Shown here in pieces: positions 57,332 through 64,000 of a stretch of 64,000 bases of DNA. The notes beneath the pieces were generated by a model. It saw only the letters and a program-made list of their open reading frames with translations. It was not told the DNA's origin and did no database searches. Each line of letters opens with the position of its first letter. Position 1 is the first letter of the stretch. The position numbers were made by a program, and so were the translations under genes. This DNA comes from M1-B18 sp048264125 (lineage in GTDB: Bacteria; Bacillota; Clostridia; Peptostreptococcales; Natronincolaceae). The DNA is taken from the NCBI GenBank assembly GCA_048264125.1, contig JBLXDM010000008.1, positions 62,001 through 126,000 of the forward strand, given 5' to 3'.

Positions 57332-58633
57332 ATGTTAGAGTTCAGATTTCCCGATATAGGAGAAGGCATACACGAGGGTGTTTTATTAAGATGGTTTGTC
57401 AAGCCTGGCGATAAGGTAAAAGAAGGGGATTCCCTATGCGAAATGGAGACCGACAAGGTAAATGCAGAGCTGCCCTCACCCGCTGAAGGTATTGTAAAGG
57501 AAATAAAGGGCAAGGTTGGAGATAATATCAATGTCGGTGATGTTCTAGTGGTTATTCAGACAGAGGAGGAAATAGCAATTTCTGATGCAGCTCCCAAAGC
57601 AGCCTTGGAGGAAATCAAAAAGAAGCCTCTAGAAGAAGGCAATGCAGGAGTTGTCGGTGAGTTGGAGGTGTCGGATGAGCTGATGTCCTCCAGCGATGAG
57701 GGATTGCCAGAGATTAGGGAGAAATCCGCAGCTGCTAAGGTTCTGGCAACGCCGGTGGCGAGAAAAATGGCCTATGATCTTGGGATTAAAATAGATGAGC
57801 TACAGGGAACAGGTCCATCAGGAAGAGTTATGAAGGCTGATATACAGAAGGCCTATGACATAAGAAGAGGTAAAGAGGAGAGCTATCCTTCACCTGTGGC
57901 TGATGTGGCGCCTGTGGCAGCTGTAGAAAATAAATTGGAGGAAAGAGTAAAGCTCTCAACCCTGAGAAGGACAATCGCAAGAAGGATGACGGAATCAATG
58001 TTTACCATACCCCATACGGTATGCTATCAGGATATAGATGTTACAGAGCTGGTGGAATACAGAGAAGGAATAAAGCATTTATTCCTAGAGGAAAAGGGCT
58101 TCAGCATAACCTATTTGCCCTTTATTATTAAGGCCTTGATACTAACGCTAAAGAAATATCCGAATTTCAATAGCCAGCTATCGGCAGAGGGTGATTACCT
58201 TATTGTTAAGCGGTACTACGATATAGGTATTGCGGTTGATACCAATGAAGGTTTAATGGTGCCGGTAATAAAATCAGCCGACAAAAGGAGCATACTTGAG
58301 CTTATGGAGGAAACAGTGAGACTAAGCTCTGGCGCAAGAAGCAAGGCTTTAAAGCTGGAGGAGCTAAAGGGCAGCACCTTTAGCATTACGAACTTTGGAG
58401 CCGTAGGTGCAAGCTCCGGAGCGCCAATCATCAATTATCCTGAGGTGGCCATATTAGGAATAGGAAAAATACAGCAGAAGCCGGTTGTCATTGATAATGA
58501 AATCACTATAAGATGGATGTTGCCAATATCACTGGCCTTTGACCACCGAGTAGTGGATGGCGGAGATGCCGGTAGATTCCTGCAGGCCTTTGAGGCTTAT
58601 ATCAAAGAGCCGGATGCACTTCTGCTTCAATAG
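57332..58633 (+). CDS. pdhC: Dihydrolipoamide acyltransferase, E2 component
   Basis: A 433-residue E2 with one N-terminal lipoyl domain (METDKVNAELPSP, lipoylated Lys near residue 41), a peripheral-subunit-binding domain (ATPVARKMAYDLGIKIDEL near 150) and the chloramphenicol-acetyltransferase-like catalytic domain ending in FDHRVVDGGDAGRFL with catalytic His. It transfers the acyl group to CoA and forms the core of the complex. The start ATG 57332 follows AGGGGGG. E3 is encoded next. The linkers are shorter in Ala/Pro than usual. Confidence 0.95.
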   Translation: MLEFRFPDIGEGIHEGVLLRWFVKPGDKVKEGDSLCEMETDKVNAELPSPAEGIVKEIKGKVGDNINVGDVLVVIQTEEEIAISDAAPKAALEEIKKKPLEEGNAGVVGELEVSDELMSSSDEGLPEIREKSAAAKVLATPVARKMAYDLGIKIDELQGTGPSGRVMKADIQKAYDIRRGKEESYPSPVADVAPVAAVENKLEERVKLSTLRRTIARRMTESMFTIPHTVCYQDIDVTELVEYREGIKHLFLEEKGFSITYLPFIIKALILTLKKYPNFNSQLSAEGDYLIVKRYYDIGIAVDTNEGLMVPVIKSADKRSILELMEETVRLSSGARSKALKLEELKGSTFSITNFGAVGASSGAPIINYPEVAILGIGKIQQKPVVIDNEITIRWMLPISLAFDHRVVDGGDAGRFLQAFEAYIKEPDALLLQ

Positions 58634-58664
58634 CAAATTGGTAATATGTCAAGGAGGTAAGGCT

Positions 58665-60038
58665 ATGAAATATGACGTAATCGTATTGGGGGGAGGTCCT
58701 GGAGGCTATGTAGCTGCCATAAAGGCGGCACAGCTGGGGGGCAAGGTTGCACTGATAGAAAAGGAAAGCCTTGGTGGCGTTTGCCTTAACTGGGGCTGCA
58801 TACCCACAAAGGCCCTTCTAAAAAATGCTAAGGTATACAATGATATTCTTGAAAGTGCTCATTTTGGAATAGAGGGCATTGAAATAGATAAAATAACTAT
58901 AAATTGGCAGAAAATGCTGGAGCGTAAAAATCAGGTGGTCAGCAGGCTGGTGATGGGGGTTCAGAGCTTGATGCAGAAGAATAAGGTAGACATATACAAT
59001 GGCTTCGGCAGCTTCAAGGATGAGACCTCCATAGAGGTAAACGGACAGCTTCTACAGGGGGAACGGTTTATTATAGCCACCGGAGCAGGCCCTATGCTTC
59101 CAGACCTTCCGGGGATTTTGGAGGGCCAAAAAGCAGGATATGTGCTGACCAGCAAGGAAATATTAGAAATGGATAGTCTTCCTAAATCATTATTGATATT
59201 GGGGGGAGGGGTAATAGCAGTGGAGTTTGCGACCCTCTTCAACGCCCTTGGAGTTGAGGTAACCATGCTGCAGCGCTCCGACAGAATATTGAGCAATGTG
59301 GAAAAGGAAATGGCCCAAAGCCTCAGCCGACACCTAAAAAAGCAGGGGGTTAAGATTATTACAAATGTTAGCATAAAGGCATTTAATAATAACGAAGTTC
59401 TTGCAGCTAAGGATGGCAAGGAGGTTAGCTTTAGGGCCGATAAGATATTAGCTTCCTTGGGAAATAGGCCAAATGTAGCAGGTCTGGAGAGGCTACCACT
59501 GGAGCTGGATGCCAGGGGGATAAAAACATCAGAGAATATGTCCACAAATATCAAGAATATATATGCAATAGGTGATGTAAACGGTAAATACACCCTGGCC
59601 CATGTCGCCAGTGCCGAGGGTATAGTAGCTGCAATAAATTGCATGGGGGGCGACGAGGTGTTGAATTACCAAATAGTACCCTCTTGCATTTACAGCTTTC
59701 CAGAGATAGCCTCCGTTGGTTTGACGGAGGAGGAAGCAAAGGCCCAGGGCTACAGCGTGGTGGTAAGCAGATTCCCCCTTAGTGCAAACGGAAAAGCCTT
59801 GGCAGAGGGAGAAAGCGTGGGCTTCATCAAAATAATAGCCGATGAGAAATACGGTGAAATACTGGGAACCCACATTATGGCTGCCCATGCCACCGATATG
59901 ATCTCGGAGGCCATCATCAGCATGCAGCTGGAGGGCACTGCCCATGATGTTGCAAAGGCCATACATCCCCATCCTACCCTTTCGGAAATAGTAATGGAGG
60001 CGGCTCACGGGTTGGTGGGTGCGCCGATACACTTTTAA
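58665..60038 (+). CDS. lpdA: Dihydrolipoamide dehydrogenase, E3 component
   Basis: A 457-residue FAD/NAD oxidoreductase: GGGPGGYVAAIKAAQLG FAD-binding start, redox disulfide GGVCLNWGCIPTK, an NAD-binding GGGVIAVEFATLF, the AIGDVNG FAD motif and the C-terminal dimerisation domain with HPHPTLSEIV (catalytic His-Glu pair). It reoxidises the lipoyl group with NAD. I set the start at ATG 58665 behind AAGGAGG; the longest frame starts inside the E2 gene. Last gene of the operon. Confidence 0.96.
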   Translation: MKYDVIVLGGGPGGYVAAIKAAQLGGKVALIEKESLGGVCLNWGCIPTKALLKNAKVYNDILESAHFGIEGIEIDKITINWQKMLERKNQVVSRLVMGVQSLMQKNKVDIYNGFGSFKDETSIEVNGQLLQGERFIIATGAGPMLPDLPGILEGQKAGYVLTSKEILEMDSLPKSLLILGGGVIAVEFATLFNALGVEVTMLQRSDRILSNVEKEMAQSLSRHLKKQGVKIITNVSIKAFNNNEVLAAKDGKEVSFRADKILASLGNRPNVAGLERLPLELDARGIKTSENMSTNIKNIYAIGDVNGKYTLAHVASAEGIVAAINCMGGDEVLNYQIVPSCIYSFPEIASVGLTEEEAKAQGYSVVVSRFPLSANGKALAEGESVGFIKIIADEKYGEILGTHIMAAHATDMISEAIISMQLEGTAHDVAKAIHPHPTLSEIVMEAAHGLVGAPIHF

Positions 60039-60068
60039 ATATGCTAAAAGCACATTGTAAACGATCTA

Positions 60069-60101
60069 AGCCGACGGTAGAAATATATCGTCGGTTTTTT
60101 G
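60069..60101 (+). terminator. Intrinsic terminator after the dehydrogenase operon
   Basis: CCGACG pairs with CGTCGG around a 12-base loop, followed by six T. Confidence 0.9.
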
Positions 60102-60143
60102 CGCCTAATTCCTATTGTATGTATATACAGCAGTCTATTGCAT

Positions 60144-60159
60144 TACTTGTCGACAAGTA
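60144..60159. promoter_or_regulatory. Perfect 16-nt palindrome upstream of the phosphatase gene
   Basis: TACTTGTCGACAAGTA is fully self-complementary. It lies about 35 bases upstream of a TGC-extended TACAAT (60195-60200) that may be the -10 of the next gene. It looks like an operator for a dimeric regulator; none is identified. Confidence 0.45.
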
Positions 60160-60262
60160 GCATATTTACTGTAGGAAGATAGATAAAAAAATGCTACAAT
60201 GTATTTAGAGGCTTGTATACTATTTGGCAGATTTAATGCATGCTTGAAGGGAGGTAAGACCG

Positions 60263-61477
60263 ATGATTTCAAGTAAAATACTGATTTTACAACCAAGGGA
60301 CAATCCTTTGTGCTCTATAAAAAATTTACTGCGCAGATATGGCTATCAGGTTGTGCAGTCTACCATCACCGACAATATAGCTTCGGAGGTATTACATATA
60401 CAGCCCCATATAATTTTGATTAATTGCTTTGAGGGAGAGGAAAAGAGCCTTAAGGCCTGTATAGAATTGAAAAGCAATGAAAGTATTAATAGCATTCCAA
60501 TAATTACACAATTCCACGGTGCATCAGAAAAGAAAAAGCTAGATTATATTAATGCAGAAATAAGTGATTTCATTGCACAGCCCTATCACGAAGCAGAATT
60601 GATGATCAAAATAAAAAATCAGCTGAAAATAGTGGGTCTGGAGGAAAAGCTTAAAGGCTCGAAAAAGGCTTTAGAGGAAAGCATGACCACTATTGAGAAG
60701 CAAAAATTTGAGCTGGAAAACAACCTTACGCTGGCGGCAAAAATACAAGAGGCGCTAATACCTAAGTCCCTTGGAAATATACCTAATTGCTCATTTTTGA
60801 CACATTTTCAGCCTTCGGGAAAGGTAGGGGGCGACATATTTGATGTATTTATGCTGGACGAGGAGCATGTCGGGCTCTATATGATAGATGTTATGGGACA
60901 TGGAGTGGCATCCTCGATGCTGGCGGTTGCTCTATCTGAGTTTCTCATTTTAGATGTTGATAGAGGTACTCCCCTAAAGAGAAAGACAAGTGAGTTTCCC
61001 TATTATGAAATAGTTTCACCGTTGGAGGTCATAAGGCATCTCAATGAGCGCTTTCACTTTACAAAATACAATCACTATTTCACCATATTCTATATGACGA
61101 TGAATGTAAAAACCGGTGAGCTGAAATATGTACGGGCCGGACACCCTGCTCCAATACTGATAAAAAACAGCGGTGAGATACTGGAGCTTAATGGCTATGG
61201 AACCCCTATAGGCTTTGAGTTTTATGAGGATTACGAGGAAAAAACCCTTCTGTTGGACTCAGGAGATACCCTAGTCATTTATACCGACGGTTTGAATGAG
61301 ATAATGGATGAGGCGGGCAATAAGCTGGACTATGATAATCTTATAGGCTATTTTCATAAGGAGATGAATTTTGAAAATCATCATTACACCCTTAACCTGA
61401 AAAAGCTGGCTAGAAGTCATCATACCTTAAAGGATGACCTTTCTATTTTAGAAATGAAATGGATTAAATTTTTATAG
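60263..61477 (+). CDS. PP2C/SpoIIE-type serine phosphatase with degenerate receiver domain
   Basis: A 404-residue protein. Residues 1-125 fold like a response regulator receiver, but the phosphoacceptor Asp is Asn54 (IILINCFEG), the acidic pair is not complete and the conserved Lys is Gln in IAQPY. A coiled-coil linker (130-165) leads to a PPM/SpoIIE phosphatase domain (170-404) with VGGDIFDVF, DVMGHGVASSMLAVAL, VRAGHPAPIL and YTDGLNEIMDEAG, all metal-binding Asp residues present. RsbU-like proteins of this form dephosphorylate anti-anti-sigma factors. ATG 60263 follows GGGAGG. The receiver is probably a non-phosphorylated protein-interaction domain. Confidence 0.93.
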   Translation: MISSKILILQPRDNPLCSIKNLLRRYGYQVVQSTITDNIASEVLHIQPHIILINCFEGEEKSLKACIELKSNESINSIPIITQFHGASEKKKLDYINAEISDFIAQPYHEAELMIKIKNQLKIVGLEEKLKGSKKALEESMTTIEKQKFELENNLTLAAKIQEALIPKSLGNIPNCSFLTHFQPSGKVGGDIFDVFMLDEEHVGLYMIDVMGHGVASSMLAVALSEFLILDVDRGTPLKRKTSEFPYYEIVSPLEVIRHLNERFHFTKYNHYFTIFYMTMNVKTGELKYVRAGHPAPILIKNSGEILELNGYGTPIGFEFYEDYEEKTLLLDSGDTLVIYTDGLNEIMDEAGNKLDYDNLIGYFHKEMNFENHHYTLNLKKLARSHHTLKDDLSILEMKWIKFL

Positions 61478-61486
61478 CTTGACCAA

Positions 61487-61518
61487 AGAGGCCTGAAAGT
61501 AATTCAGAGCTTCTTTTT
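61487..61518 (+). terminator. Intrinsic terminator
   Basis: GAGGCCTGAA pairs with TTCAGAGCTTC (one bulge) and is followed by TTTTTT. The rest of the gap up to 61756 is AT-rich with no recognised feature. Confidence 0.75.
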
Positions 61519-61755
61519 TGTTGCTTCATTGATGAAATACGGTGTTTGCAAATCTTGATGGCATTTGTCGTAAAATAATATAATGATAAGAAAATACTTC
61601 GTAAAATAAAATACAGTATTAAAGAAGGAATTTTTGTCGATTAATCGAAATTTTAAAAAAACAGTATTTAAACACTGGATAATCGGCTAGAGGAAAAATC
61701 GAATAATGCCGATGATATTAAGACTGTTATTGGATATGACATAAGGGGGAAGGTT

Positions 61756-63930
61756 ATGAAGCTAAAGCATAAATTACCGTTAATGAATATTGGGCTTCTG
61801 ATAATAGGCTTTGTAATATTATGGATGGGGAGCATCAATGCCTTCCGGGAATTTGTAGTAGACAATCAAGAGGAAATAGCCTTTGACAAAATAGAGCTAC
61901 AGACAAGAGAGATAGAAAACACAATTCAATGGGGCATAAATCAATTAACCATAATGAGCAAGAATCCTACTGTAAAGGGCTTGAATTGGGATGCAATAAA
62001 GCCCTATGCATTGGAAAGGCTTGAGGATAGCCCCTTTGACAAAATAGGTATCGTGTATACCGACAAATCCTATTACATAACCTCAAGCACAGGTATCAGC
62101 AATCTCTCCGATAGAGATTATGTAGAGGAGGCCTTGAAGGGAAGAATGGTAGTATCAGAGCCCTTGTATTCCAAATCCACGGGCTCCTATCAGATTGTTA
62201 TAGCACAGCCAATAATGGAGGACAATCAGGTTCAAGGCATAATCATAGGCGGGATATTAATGGAGGATATTGAGTCTCTGATAAAGGGACTGAGTATAAA
62301 TCAAGCAGGATACGGTTTCTTAAGCGATTATAGGGGGGATATCATAATACACCCTACTTTGGATAATTTACTGAATCGAAATATGTATAATTATTTGCAG
62401 ATGACAAATAGCAGCTTCGGCAGCACGAAGGGCTATATTTTATATGATGACATTGAATGGGGACAGAGCTACGCCTTTTATAATTATCTGGAGCTTCCCG
62501 GCTGGTATGTGGTTATTTCTGTGCCTTTGATGGAGATATATAAGCCTATCTCAGGCCTCTTAATAAGAACTACTTTAACATTCCTGCTGGTTTTATTTTT
62601 ATTGGGCGTGGGCACCTTTTTTATTATAAAGGGCTTTTTAAAGCCAGTGGACAGGCTTATAGCAGATATGAAGAGGGTCGAGGGAGGAGAATACGCCCTG
62701 CAGGTTCCTATACACAAGGCGGATGAAGTAGGGGAAATTACCAGACAGTTTAATATGACCATTGAAGGAATTTCCTTGAGGGATGAGGAGCTGCAGGCCT
62801 TGAATGAGGAATTAGCTGCCAGCTTTGAGGAAATTAACGAGGCAAATGAAAAGCTCACATATGCCCATGAGGCCATCACAAATAATCTGTCTAAGCAAAA
62901 AATGATAAATCAGCTGGGTGAAAACCTGTATCTCATAACGGATTATGATGAATTACTGGAAACCATACTGCTGCATACAGGCGAAATGATAAATGCCAGT
63001 AGGTCCTCTATTTATATATTGGATGAAAATAAATACTTTAGAATCAAGACCTCCCTGAACTATACGCCGGAGGAGCTAGAGAAGCTTGTTTTCCGGGAAA
63101 ATGAAGGGACCTTCAGCTGGATTATGGAGAACAAAACAGAGCTATTTATCGAGGATGTCAATAACGACGCCAGATATAAAAAGCTAGCATTAACGGAGGA
63201 AAATCAAATGCTGCTGCAGCTGCCTATATTTGATGAAAATAGTGAGGTAATAGGCACCATCAGCTATATGTCTGATAACTTGAACCTAGATTTTATTCCC
63301 TTTGTAAAGCAGCTTTCAAAGATAATATCCGTAAGCATTTCAAATTCCAGTCTAATCTCCCATATCAAGAGCACTTATTTTGACATCATAGTAGCTCTGG
63401 TTAAGGCTATGGAGCTAAAGGATACTTATACAAAGGGCCACAGTGAAAGAGTTATGAATTATAGCCTCAGCTTAGGTAAAAGACTGGATTTATCAAAGGG
63501 AGAAATGGACATACTAAGGCATGGTAGCATACTCCACGATATAGGAAAGCTGGGTATACCCGAAAGCCTGTTGAGCAAGTGCACAAGGCTGGATTGTTCT
63601 GAATATGACATGATAAAAAATCATCCCATAATAGGAGAGGCCTTTGTAAGCAATTTAAAATTCTTGAATAGTGCAAAGCCAATAATAAGAAATCATCACG
63701 AGAGGATAGATGGCAGGGGATATCCCGACGGTCTAAAGGGAGAGGAAATACCTTTGCTGGCAAGGATTGTAGCCATAGCAGATTCCTATGATGCCATGAC
63801 CTCAGAACGCTCCTACAAGCCCACTATGTCCTTGGAAAGTGCAATTATTGAGCTGAGGGAGCATGCAGGTACACAATTTGATGCAGAGCTGGTGGAATTA
63901 TTTATTGACACTTTGTCTCAGAAGGAGTAA
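61756..63930 (+). CDS. dCache-HAMP-GAF-HD-GYP membrane receptor, c-di-GMP phosphodiesterase
   Basis: A 724-residue sensor protein. After an N-terminal helix (residues 10-28) lies an extracellular double Cache domain (about 35-270, with SSTGISNLSDRDYVEEALKG and SYQIVIAQPI), a second helix (about 275-298), HAMP (298-350), a coiled coil, a GAF domain (about 380-525) and a C-terminal HD-GYP domain with HDIGKLGIP, HHERIDGRGYPDGLKG and the following DAMTSERSYKP. HD-GYP enzymes hydrolyse c-di-GMP to pGpG or GMP. The ligand of the Cache domain is unknown. Start ATG 61756 follows AAGGGGGAAGG. The last 70 bases of the window hold no gene that can be supported. Confidence 0.94.
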   Translation: MKLKHKLPLMNIGLLIIGFVILWMGSINAFREFVVDNQEEIAFDKIELQTREIENTIQWGINQLTIMSKNPTVKGLNWDAIKPYALERLEDSPFDKIGIVYTDKSYYITSSTGISNLSDRDYVEEALKGRMVVSEPLYSKSTGSYQIVIAQPIMEDNQVQGIIIGGILMEDIESLIKGLSINQAGYGFLSDYRGDIIIHPTLDNLLNRNMYNYLQMTNSSFGSTKGYILYDDIEWGQSYAFYNYLELPGWYVVISVPLMEIYKPISGLLIRTTLTFLLVLFLLGVGTFFIIKGFLKPVDRLIADMKRVEGGEYALQVPIHKADEVGEITRQFNMTIEGISLRDEELQALNEELAASFEEINEANEKLTYAHEAITNNLSKQKMINQLGENLYLITDYDELLETILLHTGEMINASRSSIYILDENKYFRIKTSLNYTPEELEKLVFRENEGTFSWIMENKTELFIEDVNNDARYKKLALTEENQMLLQLPIFDENSEVIGTISYMSDNLNLDFIPFVKQLSKIISVSISNSSLISHIKSTYFDIIVALVKAMELKDTYTKGHSERVMNYSLSLGKRLDLSKGEMDILRHGSILHDIGKLGIPESLLSKCTRLDCSEYDMIKNHPIIGEAFVSNLKFLNSAKPIIRNHHERIDGRGYPDGLKGEEIPLLARIVAIADSYDAMTSERSYKPTMSLESAIIELREHAGTQFDAELVELFIDTLSQKE

Positions 63931-64000
63931 AATGTATACTAATAAAATTTTTGAATATTTCAACAAAACCCATCTATATTGTTAAATCTAAAATTTTTCA

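Noticed and set aside
58961..59644. Antisense frame of 227 codons across the E3 gene
   Set aside because: The plus-strand gene is certain and the antisense protein has no domain or initiation signal.

Overview
The window is low-GC DNA with strong Gram-positive style ribosome binding sites, many intrinsic terminators, a T-box leader, a gerA-type spore germination operon, rubrerythrin, an ECF sigma/anti-sigma pair and Clostridia-type regulators. This points to an endospore-forming, motile or chemotactic anaerobe of the Clostridia (an Alkaliphilus/Clostridiaceae-like genome is my guess, not shown). There is no prophage, plasmid, CRISPR array or rRNA operon; most of the window reads as ordinary chromosome with some small repeats.

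Layout: 1-6.4 kb holds a rubrerythrin fragment, a DUF1801 protein, T-box controlled serA, exonuclease III, a small MerR region and a threonine-aldolase-like enzyme bracketed by inverted 29-nt repeats. 6.5-11.9 kb is the most unusual block: tatA, a split thiosulfate-transporter-like YeeE with a TusA-like carrier between its halves, a LysR regulator, a predicted selenoprotein with an in-frame UGA and a hairpin directly behind it, and an HMA/DsbD-like/cupredoxin membrane protein. 12-22 kb holds a DEAD-box helicase operon, an amino acid permease with a structured leader, modABC, a chemoreceptor, an ECF sigma/anti-sigma pair and a VOC protein. At 22.1 kb lies a very unusual tRNA: anticodon GCA (Cys) and discriminator U, but a long variable arm, an acceptor helix that folds as 8 bp and a tight D-arm, i.e. 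a tRNA-Sec-like body with cysteine identity elements. An 18-nt palindromic sequence found upstream of the selenoprotein gene is repeated exactly upstream of this tRNA.

22-38 kb carries recQ, a kinase-like protein, a GH18 glycosidase, an MNT/HEPN pair, an amidase, an L,D-transpeptidase preceded by a decayed partial copy of itself, a heptad-repeat coiled-coil protein, an S41 protease, a histidine phosphatase and a DUF116 protein. 38.6-44.8 kb is a nucleoside uptake and catabolism operon (BMP lipoprotein, ABC ATPase, two permeases, a Crp-like regulator, deoC). 45-47.7 kb has a Nudix hydrolase and a YtrA-type GntR/ABC operon. 47.8-51.8 kb is the germination operon on the minus strand. 52-55 kb has an FMN-binding lipoprotein, two small proteins, a beta-CASP metallohydrolase and a 116-nt MITE-like inverted repeat. 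55.2-60 kb is a complete 2-oxoacid (probably pyruvate) dehydrogenase complex, and the window ends with a PP2C phosphatase carrying a degenerate receiver and a dCache-HAMP-GAF-HD-GYP c-di-GMP phosphodiesterase.

Functionally, molybdate uptake, sulfur (or selenium) uptake, the selenoprotein and the odd tRNA-Cys could belong to one sulfur/selenium redox theme; the common regulatory motif is the best sequence hint for this, but the link is inference. Start codons were moved from the longest open frame to the best ribosome binding site in many genes.
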